DNA from: Sycon ciliatum
Taxonomy: Eukaryota > Porifera > Calcarea > Leucosolenida > Sycettidae
Reading direction: 5' to 3'
DNA length: 64,000 bases
Assembly (NCBI RefSeq): GCF_964019385.1
Contig: NC_088645.1
Coordinates: 5,228,382 to 5,292,381, forward strand
Position 1 is the stretch's first letter, and each line of letters begins with the position of its first letter. Of this stretch, positions 19,661-30,292 are shown in pieces. The notes beneath the pieces were generated by a model. The model was not told the origin of the DNA. It made no database searches and was given only the letters and a program-made list of their open reading frames with translations. The translations under genes were made by a program, and so were the position numbers.

Positions 19661-19735
19661 TGTACTGTACTGTATTGACAGCTACCCTAACGGGTCACAC
19701 CGCCCTCCACCCAAGCATGGGTATGATGAGCGGCA
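19661..19735 (-). mobile_element. LINE C: 3' terminal fragment of the LINE A/B family
   Basis: On the reverse strand the segment ends with a CAGTA-type 5-bp repeat (19661-19675) followed by (TG)n. It shows the same sub-terminal pattern as LINE A and B (GTGACC... then a GCAGTG-like block). Only about 60-75 bp can be aligned. Confidence 0.45.
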
Positions 19736-20188
19736 GTGGCAACAAAAACAAAAAAACAGCAAGAAGAGAGAGATAGCAGGAGAAAGACAGCGATAGTAGT
19801 ACATCTGGTGTGCGACGTATAGAAAAGAGAGATGACAAGAGATACGAACAAAAAGGAAACAATAAGTATTTGAACCTGTATTATTGCAGTTCCGAAATAA
19901 TCAACCAGGTGATGGAGTGTGAGCACCCGAAGTCCCACCTGGACTCCACTGGAAGAACATTCCACGCAGGGATATCAGCGATAGGCCAAGCGTTGAAAAA
20001 CAGCCATGAGGACACATCGTCTAGAAGTCCACCGGGCTCGAACTGAAATTGCAGCATCGTGCATGCATACATGTTCGCACGTGCAAGCGAGAAGCATGCA
20101 GATCCATCAGTAGATCTACGAGTCATGCAATCAGCTCGATCGTAGTCAGAGCTGACCCTGCAGTGGGTTCTGTTGTCATGTAGATCTA
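19736..20188. other. Intergenic, no gene seen
   Basis: A-rich stretch near 19740-19790 and ordinary DNA after it. Open frames here show no recognisable domain. Confidence 0.4.
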
Positions 20189-20243
20189 CAGTGCTGACCC
20201 GCAGAGAAATCCAACCTCATAAATAGAGTATCGCCGCGTTCGA

Positions 20244-20826
20244 GTGCACATACCAGTATGTGTAGTGTTAGGGCAGTGTAGTGCACAGACCAGTATGTGT
20301 AGTGCTAGGGCAGTGTAGTGCACAGACCAGTATGTGTAGTGTTAGGGCAGTGTAGTGCACAGACCAGTATGTGTAGTGTTAGGGCAGTGTAGTGCACAGA
20401 CCAGTATGTGTAGTGTTAGGGCAGTGTAGTGCACAGACCAGTATGTGTAGTGTTCGGGCAGTGTAGTGTACAGACCAGTATGTGTAGTGTTAGGGCAGTG
20501 TAGTGCACAGACCAGTATGTGTAGTGTTAGGGCAGTGTAGTGCACAGACCAGTAAAGGCAGTATGTGTAGTGTTAGGGCAGTGTAGTGCACAGACCAGTA
20601 TGTGTAGTGTTAGGGCAGTGTAGTGCACAGACCAGTAATATGTGTAGTGTTAGGGCAGTGTAGTGCACAGACCAGTATGTGTAGTGTTAGGGCAGTGTAG
20701 TGCACAGACCAGTATGTGTAGTGCTAGGGCAGTGTAGTGTACAGACCAGTATGTGTAGTGTTAGGGCAGTGTAGTGCACAGACCAGTATGTGTAGTGTTA
20801 GGGCAGTGTAGTGCACAGACCAGTAT
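20244..20826. repeat. Tandem array, 37-bp unit, about 15-16 copies
   Basis: The unit contains GTGTAGTGTTAGGGCAGTGT and AGTGCACAGACCAGTAT. Copies are nearly identical, with small insertions near 20553 and 20637. It lies between the outer TIR and the inner inverted arm of the ISL2EU-like element. Open frames made of repeating TALTLHILVCALHCPNT are read-through of the array, not genes. Confidence 0.95.
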
Positions 20827-22205
20827 ACACTCATTGCCGAAGATGCGTTGCCATGGTGCAAAAATGGCGTTGGATGGCTACGCCTGAGCGCTCGCGCTGT
20901 CATCGCAGCCCACGACACGTCTTCCTCCTGTGCTTTCTTGACAAAATTATTTGTTTCGCTTTGTCCTTGTTGCTGGAGGGTTTGATTCTTTGAGATACTG
21001 TAGAGCGATTTGGAGTTGGTCAGCCGAGAGTAGTCGTGAGAAATGGAGAAAGAATGTAAGAGAACCTGAACTGCGGATAAAGTCGCTCTGTTCCAGCAGA
21101 GGCGAGCAGAGGGTTACGATCTCAGTGCCCAGGCACGTCGCTCCTGATTATTAATTTTCGAGTGGCTTGATGTGCAAGTGGCACTCGAAACCAGCACTGT
21201 GCAGAGTACCGATGTTCCTGCCAGTGTCGCTGCTTTAGCCGGGCTGGCGCTGGCGTCTCCAGCGCAAGCAGTAGCTAAAACCATTCCTGAACCGGTTCCA
21301 GTCGAACAAACTGTCGCTGCAGCTAGTGTTGGTGTTGTTCCTTCGCCTTCAGTGTCCGTGGGGTCAGCCGCAGTGGAATCTGGCACTGACAGCCAACCTG
21401 CCAAGAAGCCGAAAAGAACTTCAGGCAAGGGCTACTACTGTGCTGTTCCGCTCTGCAGTAATCGGTCTTTAGATTATGTCACTTGCATTTCATCGTTTTC
21501 CCAGTGATGCAGAAAGGTGCAAGTTATGGCAATTTGAAATTAGGAGGGACGTGGGATCAAATTTCAAGATCACATCAAACACCAGAGTATGCAGCTCTCA
21601 TTTCAAACAAGATGATTACGTCGGCAAGCTCCTGTCTGGTGAGAAGCCAGAAAGAAAATGGCTCAACCCCACCGCTGTGCCAACCCAGTTCCAGTGGACG
21701 GCAACTCCTAAACCAGCGAGACGAGTTCTGAAGAGAAAACGTCAAGAGTCTGAGGAGCCACAAGATATTGATGATGCCGGGGTCGTTTCTGTGGTGTCTG
21801 GTGTCTGTTCGGCTATTGACCCAGCACCGACCCCTGGTCCTGTGCAGGGTTTGCCATGTGATCACAGATATATCAGTGTAAGTGACCCGAGTGAAGTTGA
21901 TGATCACATGCCTGGCCTAGAAAAAAGACTTCAGTGAAATTAAAAATGAGTACGAGAGCCTGAAGTGTGTTTCGATCGATTTAGCCAGCATCAGAAACAA
22001 TCCTGACAAGTTCAGGCACTTCACCGGGCTGCCTAACTACGCAGTGTTCTCTGCCCTGTTCAAATACCTCGAACCCAAAGCCAAGAGGATGCAAACTTGG
22101 CGCGGCCTATCTACCCTTAGACATTTGTATGCCACTGGTCCTCAGCGATGGCCATTAGACGTTTCACCGACACTGGCTGACCATCATCATCACAGAATAT
22201 GAATT
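20827..22205 (+). pseudogene. THAP-domain transposase gene, disrupted and truncated
   Basis: The first part (20951-21154) lies in the inner inverted arm and is shared with the minus-strand gene. A stop and shift at about 21150 interrupt it. From 21430 the frames give GYYCAVPLCSNRS, then LAFHRFPSDAERCKLWQF, TRVCSSHFKQDDY and KWLNPTAVPTQF. This is a THAP zinc finger (C-x2-C ... C-x2-H) with the AVPT box, split by one frameshift near 21485. After a stop at 21937, frames continue with HFTGLPNYAVFSALF and KYLEPKAKRMQTW (about 22015-22100), the segment that precedes the DDE domain in THAP/DDE_Tnp_4 transposases. The DDE core itself is absent. A polyadenylation signal AATAAA lies at 22213. Confidence 0.75.
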
Positions 22206-22639
22206 TGTTCCAATAAATACTGCGTGAATGTGAAAAAGATTGTTACATATATTCCACCGGAAATACAAGTTCTATCAACCAACCAAGTATTCCACTTAGC
22301 TCAATCTGTGCATTCAGAAATGATTTGTTCCAGTAATAATCTAACATCAGTCCGAAGTTCATTATTCAGAAATGTCTTGTAAGTCAATGTTTTACTATGG
22401 TGACAGACCATTTTGATCTCTGCCAATTTCTGGTTTGAAGACATAAAAATGATGATTATTGATCCAGAAAGTCGTTAAAAAATCAGTGCAATCGATGACG
22501 AGTTTTCGGTTGTTTGTGAGGGGTTGAGAGGTGAGGTGGAATGAAATGTTGCTTTCGTTCACAGTGTACTGTGTTTATGTTGGACAAGATGATATAATTC
22601 ACAAACGTCAACAGACATGACGAGGAAAGATCAGAAGAG

Positions 22640-23799
22640 AAGCCACGATCTAGAAAAACAGTCAGAAGCACAAGCGTGCATGCATACAACATGTCTGTTA
22701 CGGAAGGTCCAGACAAACTCTGCATGCCATGGCTGCAAAAATCATCCTGCGCAAACAGCAAAGCCGCGACATGTGAACAGCACTCTCCTTATCCGGAAAT
22801 GCACTGGCAGTATCCACCTTAGCACACTGGATCGTCCCTGCTGATGCAGACGATACACGTGTAGGCTTGCTTTGATGTATCTTGTGATGGCCAGCATTTC
22901 GCACGGACGAAACAAAAGTTTGTTCCACCTGCAAACAGATTTCCCTCCAAATGGTGAAGGTGGTGCTCATCAAATAATTGGTACGCACGAAGTTGCTTGT
23001 AGCACTGCAAGCTCTCCTTGTCATAATCTTTTTCCGGGGAATTTAACAGATAGTGCTTGACAGCCTCAGTAATGAAGAAAGGGATTTTAGTTAGGCGAGA
23101 TAGAGACCAGCCAGATGTTATGTGTGAAAAGCTTGGTAGCTTCTTGTACGCTGCCATCACTGGCTTTGGTAATGCAGGCTTGTCTGCCTCCTCGTCTGGA
23201 ACCCCTTCGCCAGCAGTACTCAAGTGGAGATGTTCACAAGATGAGAAGGTAAAGATCACGTCTGGATACACGCCCTTGGTAGGGAATACTGTCTTTGCAA
23301 AGTTGGCGCAGCCCTTGCATGCGTAAGCGCATGATATCCCCACAAGAGGTGGGAGCGCGCAGGACAGAGCTGGACAGAAGTGAATATGGGGCCCTTTCGG
23401 TAGCAGCATCAGTTGCTGTTTGCACTGGCCCTGAGCGGCGGGTTTTACAGCAGGTTCAGGAGTGGTTTCAGCTACTAGGTATACTGCTTGCACTGGAGAC
23501 GCCAGCGCCAGCCCGGCTGAAGCAGCGACACTGGCAGGAACATGGGCACTCTGCGCAGCACTGGTTTCGAGTGCCACTTGCACATCGAGCCCCTTGAAAT
23601 AATCAGGAGCGACGTGCCTGGGCACTGAGATCGTAACCATCTGCTCGCCTAGGCTGGAACAGAGCGACTTGATCCGCAGTCCAGGTTCTCTCACATTCTT
23701 TCTCCATTTCTCACGACTACTCTCGGCTGACCAACTCCAAATCGCTCTACAGTATCTCAAAGAATCAAACCCTCCAGCAACAAGGACAAAGCGAAACAA
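22640..23799 (-). pseudogene. SWIM-finger gene of ISL2EU-like element (YqaJ-type ORF, nuclease lost)
   Basis: The minus-strand frame of 326 codons to 22819 shares its first 80 or so codons with the plus gene through the inverted arm. It continues with AYACKGCANFAKTVFP, LTKIPFFITEAVKHYLLN, LQCYKQLRAYQLFDEHHLHH and FCFVRAKCWPSQD. A shift near 22815 leads into CQCISG and GECCSHVAALLFAQDD, a SWIM zinc finger (C-x-C...C-x-H). In ISL2EU proteins a YqaJ-like exonuclease domain follows; here nothing recognisable remains. The open frame begins at a TTG, and the leader within the TIR may be untranslated. Confidence 0.65.
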
Positions 23800-23910
23800 A
23801 TAATTTTGTCAAGAAAGCACAGGAGGAAGACGTGTCGTGGGCTGCGATGACAGCGCGAGCCATCCAACGCCATTTTTGCACCATGGCAACACAACTTCGG
23901 CAATGAGTGT

Positions 23911-24110
23911 ATTGTGTAGTGTTAGGGCAGTGTAGTGCACAGACCAGTATGTGTAGTGTTAGGGCAGTGTAGTGCACAGACCAGTAATATGTGTAGTGTT
24001 AGGGCAGTGTAGTGCACAGACCAGTATGTGTAGTGTTAGGGCAGTGTAGTGCACAGACCAGTATGTGTAGTGTAGTGTAGTGTAGTGTAGTGTTGTGCAG
24101 TGTAGTGCAC
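23911..24110. repeat. Tandem array, 37-bp unit, about 4 copies plus degenerate GTAGT run
   Basis: Same unit as the array at 20.2-20.8 kb and in the same orientation on the plus strand, although the arms beside it are inverted. It ends in a (GTAGT)n run at 24065-24100. Confidence 0.9.
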
Positions 24111-24159
24111 AGCAATGCTATTCTATTCATGAGGTTGGATTTCTCTTTGCCCAGCACTG

Positions 24160-25555
24160 TGCAGAGTACTTGACAGGCGCTAGGCTCAGAAAGTCTACAC
24201 TGGATGACATCTATAATACTTCAAGTAGAAGCGTGTGCCACCGGTGTGAAGCATGATCGCTAGATCATCATCGCTTGGTCGTCTTTGAACCGTAGCTGCT
24301 AATTTAAAAGCGTTGTTTTCCGTGGGCGGTTTTCTTCGAAATCGGAAAGGTGGCAGTACTTTGCTTCATTGCTATATCGCAGCTTTCTGGATAAAACCAC
24401 TCTCCAGAAGAAGTTTTTGAGACTTACTTCAAGACTTACTGTTACTTGTCGGAGAGCAAGGTACGACTGATCAGTGCTCATACATTTCAACATGTTCATG
24501 GAGAAACTGAGCCCGAGGCTTGCACCTATAATTCGATGACCTCTAGACGATTAATTTTCACCATGGTCACATTAGTCATCTACACTATCGTGGAAAATTC
24601 GTTATGAACGGAACATGCTACTCCTAGTCGCAGGGGTTTTATCACTGGCATGTGATGAGTCCGGGGTTCTTGTTTGTAATAGCTGAAAATCGGGAGTTCT
24701 TAAACGCAGACTTATCCCACTGCCCTCACCAGTAAGTATTGCTCTATGGTTGCCTCTAGTTCACCATTACGGAAACATTTCGCCTTCAGATAAATTTCTC
24801 CTTGGACATTGACCAGGCTGTCAGTCAGAGCTACTTATCCAGTGGTCGCTGCATGCAATCTCTTGTATTCAACATACATGCACAGGACTTTCATTGTTCT
24901 TCTCCAGATTCGAGCACTAGTACTAGGTTTTCACATGTCCAGTGATGAAGAGTGAAATACTTGAACAATTACAACTTTCTGTAGAAGGACTACCGGTACG
25001 ACCACACCAGTATATGAGCAGGTCAGTGGCTGGAAGTCCCCCCACCCCCCCCCCCCCCAAACTAAAACATCTCCCTACGCCACTGCATGCACACACAGTA
25101 TACACTTCTCGCACTTGTTCACTTCTGAAAACTTGGGTCTCCTCCTCGAGGGAGGGCAGAGAATTTCAAACAGAATCTTTAAAAGGTGATTCAATTGGCT
25201 TGTGAACCGCCCAACACCTGAAACCCTCTGAAATGTCCAAACTCTGCGTGGATTTGACAATAATCTCACTTTTGGGCTCATCCCTCCTTTATAAGTGGGT
25301 AGGAACAAGGTTCAGAAAGCAGATTGGCAGCATCAGGGCATCGTCCTGGACTTCAACTGCATTTGTAGAGGCTTCAGCTGCCTCTCACTTCAAGTAATAC
25401 ATGTATGTGTTCTCAGACAAGTGGTATTAAGACACACCCAACTTGGCAAGTACACCAGAAGTTTTATGCATAGCAGTTATCTGGCACATATGAACACAAA
25501 GAAGGGATGAAAACGGGAAAGGAGGGAGAAAAGTGGCATTGTTCCTAATCTATTA
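24160..25555. other. Intergenic, no gene seen; one candidate MITE tip
   Basis: No frame with recognisable content. Around 25035-25090 a C run (25040-25058) is followed on the plus strand by CTACGCCACTG, so the reverse strand reads CAGTGGCGTAGGG...poly-G, a tip typical of widespread invertebrate MITEs. The matching end was not found. Confidence 0.4.
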
Positions 25556-26947
25556 TAAAAAGGAGTCACGCCAAATATTGAAATAAATCAGGAAAGATTG
25601 AAAGGCTGAAGAATGTGGAGGAGATGACTAAGCGTGGCTGTGAGAAGGAACGGACTCGACACTACACCAAATTAATGGCAAGCGGCTGAATCGGTACACT
25701 ACTATGTTGTCTTCGGAGATTGGTTGATGGACATTTCTGAGCCAAAGAAATCGGGTGACGGCTCGACCAGGCATCGCCCGCCCGACTTGCAAAATGCCTT
25801 CTCTACATCACTGGTTATGCTGATCGGTTTCAGATGAAATCTGACCAGAATTCCACACAGATCTGGTACCAAGCTTGGCCCGCTTTCGAGGCAATCATTA
25901 AGGCTGTGGTTGTTGGATTTCGTCTCGGCTGACGCATCATAAAGAACTCGAATCTTCGTTGTCGTGTTGTCAGGCTTCACTACGCAGTGGTGTGGAGTGT
26001 TGTGTTTCAAGGCGTCAGTGTTCTCGGTCATGTTGACTGTCTCGATGATGCCACTGTTGAGTTGTCGTTGAATGGTGTCGTTGCATTTGTCGAGGATTTC
26101 TGGGGTCTTGGACAGACGCAACACAAGCCAGCGGAGCCGGCCACTTGCAAGCTCGTAATTCTCTGGTAGAGATGTGTCAGTCGCACTATCTTTCTACGGC
26201 CATTCAACGCTATACCCCCCGTTGACAAACTTCACCGTCTCATTGAATGACTTCAACACTGCATCTTCAGGCAGCAGAGTGCTGGTGATGCTGGTAATAC
26301 CGATTTCTTCAAGGGACCAGAACTTCTTCAAGTCGAAGTCGTCATGCTTGTATACATCCGCTGCAGTCAGCATCATGGCGTGGACTTGGGGTAGATCTGC
26401 AGACGTGGTAGCCCGACCTGTCAGAACGAATCCAAGCTTGCTGTCCAGAAGAACTAGGCCATCGGAGAATCTGACATGGTCGCTTCCAATGATATCGTAG
26501 TAGTAGTCACTACCAATGAGCATGTCTATTGTCACGACTTCTGGTCGATCAGCAATGGGTTCTGCTAAGACCATTCGCTGCAGGCTGGGGTGTTTCCTCA
26601 TACCGATTGGCAGGCGCCTCATTGTAGAACTGATTTTCGGGGTGATGTTTGCTGTAATGGAGACGTTACCGCCATCAATGGTCTTCACTTGGATTTGGAC
26701 CCCTTTTCAAGACCTTGGTCTCCCTCTTCTTTGAACCAAACGTAGCAATCGACAGGGCATCTTCACCAATGACGTCGGCATACAAGATATTCTGCGTCGC
26801 CTTGCTGATAAAGGACCGTGTAGAGCCGGTGTCGAAAAACACTCGCACTCGGCAAGACCGCTTGCTGTCGTTATCTGTGAGGTCAGCTAAAGCCATCTGC
26901 ATAAGCAACGCCGATTGGTCTGTGTCACTCACTGTGTGAATTTCCAT
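25556..26947 (-). pseudogene. BEL/Pao protease and partial reverse transcriptase
   Basis: VRVFFDTGSTRSFISK (about 26820-26870) is the retroviral-type aspartic protease active site (DTGS). IDMLIGSDYYYDII and KLGFVLTG (about 26400-26530) mark the peptidase-A17 extension specific to BEL/Pao. IRVLYDASAETKSNNHSLND and LCGILVRFHL (25830-25950) open the RT, and fragments YRFSRLP and SPFLL (near 25600-25690) follow. The region between ITSDVEKAF and RAVTRFLW is shifted. The active-site YVDD block is absent because the element ends near 25560. Confidence 0.8.
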
Positions 26948-26949
26948 TG

Positions 26950-28410
26950 GCTCAAGCTGTCAAATTTGCAATCAGCAAGTGTTGCTGTTTCGAACCGTGC
27001 GTTTGCAGATCTTGATTGAAATGGTTTCGCATCTCCATTCCGTGCGTTCGTGCTTTTGCCTCCAAATTTCTCCGGGCACAAGGTTCTGTGGTGAGTGTCG
27101 CGTCCACAGTGATAGCATGGTCGAGGATTGTGGCAGTTTCGTGCGGTGTGCCCCGACCGAAGACAGACGAAGCACCGGTTTTCTGTCTTTGCCTTCCTCT
27201 ACTCTAGCATCACAGACTTCGTACATTCGTCTGTAAAGTGGGTATCTTTGCAGTTAAAGCATCGGGGTGGTGACCGCTGTGCTGTGTGTGATAGTAGAGC
27301 TTCTTCCGATGAATGTGTGTAGCTTGGCAAACCGCCAATACTGCGTGGGCTGTCTGTGACTAGCCTACTGTCGGCGTGTGCAGTGCATGTTTCCTTTACT
27401 TATATCGTAACAGAACTTTGCATAGTGCGTGGACAATCCGGGCACTGTTTCCGCGTATGATCTCCAATTTGAAAATTACGTTTCTGGCAGCTTTCCCATG
27501 ACAATGGACAAGAAGATTTTCTGGTTCATATCTTCGCCAACAGCCTTCAGTGATCGCAAATGCCTTTCGATCTGCGTGTGGAGTTTTCTTAGTGCGATGG
27601 TGTTGTTTTCTGCCGATGGAATTTCCATTAGCGATTTGTAATGAGCATTGACGACGCGACGCGTTCCTGCTTCCTAAACCGCTCCTTCAACATTTGAAAC
27701 GCGCCATCGTAATTTGCATCATCTAGCGGTATGCCCTCTAAAACATCCCTTGCGCTGCCTGTAAGACAACCTTTCAAGCAGCTCATCTTTTCTGCATTGG
27801 AGATTTTTGATTTATCCACCGAATGTTGAAAAATTCGCAGAATTCATTCCACTGTAGAATAATGCCATTGAATTTTGGCACCTCGAGTTTCGGTAACCTA
27901 ACCCCAGTGGAGTTGCTAGGAGTCTGGCTGGAGCCCTGAGACATTTTTGCTTTATTTAGATCAACCAGTTCCGTGAGTATGTTCTCCAAATTCCGTGTGT
28001 GGGTTCCAAATGTGTCATTTGAGTCTTTGCTTTGTTTCCCATGCACTTCATCAAATTGTAGAATTAGGCTCTTGAGAGTAACTGATTATTTTTCTATTTC
28101 AGATGTCCTCTTCCATGTCATCAAGTTCTGACAACTCCCTTTGTTTCATATCTTTGTTGTCCAGCTTCTAAGGATTGCACGAAAGCAGGGTTTTCGTGTA
28201 CTTGTCTAGTGCCTCATTGGATCCCTCTAAACGTTGGTCAAATTCCATAATTACCTGCCTCGCTGAGGTAATCGCGGTCTCCGAAATTGCATTGCCAATG
28301 GCCTTGTTTAAGTCCACTTCCAGTTCTGCCAGGGTTTTGAAATGGCTCGTCGTGCTCCGTTTCCTGGTTTGTAGCCCAGCCGATGGATCCGCCATATTTG
28401 CTCGTAGGAT
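26950..28410 (-). pseudogene. BEL/Pao gag with two zinc knuckles
   Basis: The gag start MADPSAGLQTRKRST lies at about 28393 just after the primer-binding site. RLPKLEVPKFNGIILQWNEF (about 27860) and MSCLKGCLTGSARDVLEGI (about 27760) are the DUF1759-like capsid segment. CFVCLRSGHTARNC and CYHCGRDTHHRTLC (about 27105-27180) are two C-x2-C-x4-H-x4-C knuckles that bind element RNA. The pieces are in different frames (28168-28467, 27783-28046, 27628-27819), so the gene is broken by several indels. Confidence 0.8.
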
Positions 28411-28689
28411 CGGGTTTTGGCACCAAAATGTGGTGAACACACGAATATACGAACTCACACTCATCACTGTGACATTGCCATAAATAGTAGAATACTTTCA
28501 AGGTTCTATCTTTGCATCTCTCTCTCTCTCTCAGCAAAAGTAAAAAAGCCCTGAAAAGGATGGCACATGCGCCTCACAAGCGGAGCTGGGGAAAGCAAAT
28601 GACGTCGGGTAGAGCCGACGTGAAAAAAAGTAGTAAAATTATAACTAAGTAATCGAGATTCCAATCACGAAGCTGACGTATGTGACAAT

Positions 28690-29420
28690 TGTCTGAGTCC
28701 ATGAAAGCAGACTTCAAGCGATCAACAGAGATAAACTGTGATCGTCCACTGACTTCGACGGAGCAGTACTTTGGACTGTTCTTCAAAAGCGAAACAGACC
28801 ATTGGATGGCACTTGCAAGGGATTCTGCATTGTATCATAATGAACAAAAACTAACGCAAGATAGATGGCAGGTTGATGGGTACGCAGAGAGTGGAACTGC
28901 TAGCCGTGTGAGTTGGTGGCTGCAGACGGACCATAGCAGAACGCAAACGGCACACCTACTCTGTAGTGGATAGTGTCAGCTCAGTACTGTTGGCAAGGAA
29001 TGCACCCGGAATATGTGTGGTTTAGTTCCTTACACTAACTCAGCAGTTAAAGAGGATAGGCCAGATATAACAAAGTTGATATGATGCCGAGGAGCACTAA
29101 GAGAAGAGCCTTACTCCAGTGTGCAGTATTTCCAGTGGCAGTGATGATGGCTTTCAGGTGACAATGCAGACGTTCCACCATGCCGTTTACAGCGGGGTGG
29201 TGAGTTTTTGGTACGAATACGTGAGGTACTAAAGAGGTGGAGTTAAGTGGACAGGAAGTGAGATTCAAACTGACTACCAAGGTTAGCAGTGTTAGTGCTG
29301 AACACGCCGATACGACTGATGCAGTGTGTCAAAACTACTGTGTCGGACTGGATCAGTGGAATAGCTTCAGGCCAATGGTGAATGCCTGGTTAGAAGTACA
29401 GCACTGGACAGGATTATGGT
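28690..29420 (-). pseudogene. Ty3/gypsy integrase fragment
   Basis: Reverse-strand frames give WPEAIPL-like and GSQFESHF pieces (29290-29420), then HHPAVNGMVERLHCHLKAI and HWSKALLLVLLGI (29080-29200), the C-terminal half of the integrase core including the conserved Glu. Next come FVHYDTMQNPLQVPSNG (about 28800) and FISVDRLKSAF (28705-28735), the gypsy integrase C-terminal beta-barrel. Several frameshifts separate these. It sits directly upstream (in reverse orientation) of the BEL/Pao LTR, so two different LTR elements are juxtaposed. Confidence 0.75.
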
Positions 29421-29524
29421 GACGGGAATGCAAACATTGACTGTATCATAATTTAGAATTGCAATCAACAGAACTGTTTGGATAGACATACAGTGGAACT
29501 CACTCAGTACATACATGGGCGAGG

Positions 29525-29551
29525 CGTGAACCTGCTATTAGCAGGTTCACG
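29525..29551. repeat. Perfect 12-bp stem hairpin
   Basis: CGTGAACCTGCT (29525-29536), loop ATT, AGCAGGTTCACG (29540-29551). No T-run follows on either side; purpose unknown. Confidence 0.8.
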
Positions 29552-29764
29552 TTTAAAGTTTGGTTCTTCTTCGTCGCCGAGATTTTACTCCCATAAGCAC
29601 ATATACAAATGTGGACGGATACGACATCCTCTGATAAGATGTACTTCGAGTACAACTCGTGTATGACAGACTTTTCAGCTGGGTTCCAACAGAGATTAGA
29701 ATTAAACACTATTGGTCGGCTGTTTGCGATGCCAAGCAGTAGTCATTGCACCCAGTCGCTGATA

Positions 29765-29940
29765 CTATGGCCGCTCAAGCATGAGCAATTGCTTTTCCCG
29801 TTTGAAACGCCAATTGCTTCACCATGGTTGGCTGTTTGCAACGTCGATCAGGAACCTTTGCACCCGCTTGCAGGTACTGTTGCGACTCACTCAAGAGCGA
29901 TTGCCTTGGCTGTTTGCAACGCAAAATCGGGACTGAGCAG
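29765..29940 (+). repeat. Dispersed repeat family Z, copy 1
   Basis: Shares GCCAATTGCTTCACC, GGTTGGCTGT, GATCAGGAACCTTT and GAGC-ATTGCC with the reverse complement of 47090-47270. No coding potential. Confidence 0.65.
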
Positions 29941-29951
29941 AAGTGTTCGGA

Positions 29952-30150
29952 TTAACCCTTTATGTACGGTGTGTACGCGAATCGATCACATATGATCGAT
30001 TCATGATCGATCCGTAAAACCTTCGTAACTCCATCATGAATTCAACAATCGAAGGATCTATTCAGTAGCGGAAACTCTAAGCTTTCCAATGCAACAATCG
30101 CCGAAGAGGGACGATGTACGAATCCAGAGATATCGCGCCGTATTCTTGTC
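29952..30150 (+). repeat. Repeat W, copy 1, starting TTAACCCTT
   Basis: Begins TTAACCCTT, the form of a piggyBac-type terminus with its TTAA target. It contains an ATCGATCA/TGATCGAT palindrome cluster and shares CGTAACTCCATC and AAGCTTTCCAATG with 47841-48045. No opposite terminus was found, so the superfamily is tentative. Confidence 0.45.
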
Positions 30151-30292
30151 TCGGCAAATTCAATTTTTTATCGATCTCTTCGCCATTTTAGGGGGAAATC
30201 CCTTTTTGTGTGCTCTTTGACCAACTCAGCACATGATAATGACGTAGTTGGCTGAAGTTTGAATCGCCTCGAAAAGAATCCTGTCTTCAAGA

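Larger units (their letters stand above)
20189..24159. mobile_element. ISL2EU-like DNA transposon with THAP and SWIM genes, long TIRs and 37-bp arrays
   Basis: Outer inverted termini (CAGTGCTG plus GAGAAATCCAACCTCAT, near 20189-20230 and 24125-24159) enclose a composite element. Just inside are arrays of a 37-bp unit (20244-20826, 23911-24110), then inner inverted arms (20827-21240 and 23575-23910). Two convergent genes follow: a THAP-domain gene on the plus strand and a SWIM-finger gene on the minus strand. A THAP/DDE gene plus a SWIM/YqaJ-type gene is the layout of ISL2EU elements. The DDE and nuclease parts are deleted, so this is a non-functional internally deleted copy of about 3.97 kb. 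Confidence 0.7.
25556..28436 (-). mobile_element. BEL/Pao LTR retrotransposon remnant
   Basis: On the reverse strand the order is LTR end (CACCACA at about 28433) and primer-binding site (TTGGTGCCAAAACCCG), then gag with DUF1759-type segments, two CCHC knuckles, an aspartic protease and the beginning of the RT. This is the BEL/Pao layout. The RT is cut off before its catalytic motif and no RNase H or integrase follows. Stops and frameshifts are numerous, so the copy is dead. Confidence 0.85.

Noticed and set aside
20244..20826. CRISPR-like array
   Set aside because: Units are contiguous without unique spacers; eukaryotic context; an ordinary minisatellite.
20260..20826. TTAGGG in each 37-bp unit as interstitial telomere
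   Set aside because: A single TTAGGG per unit, not tandem TTAGGG.
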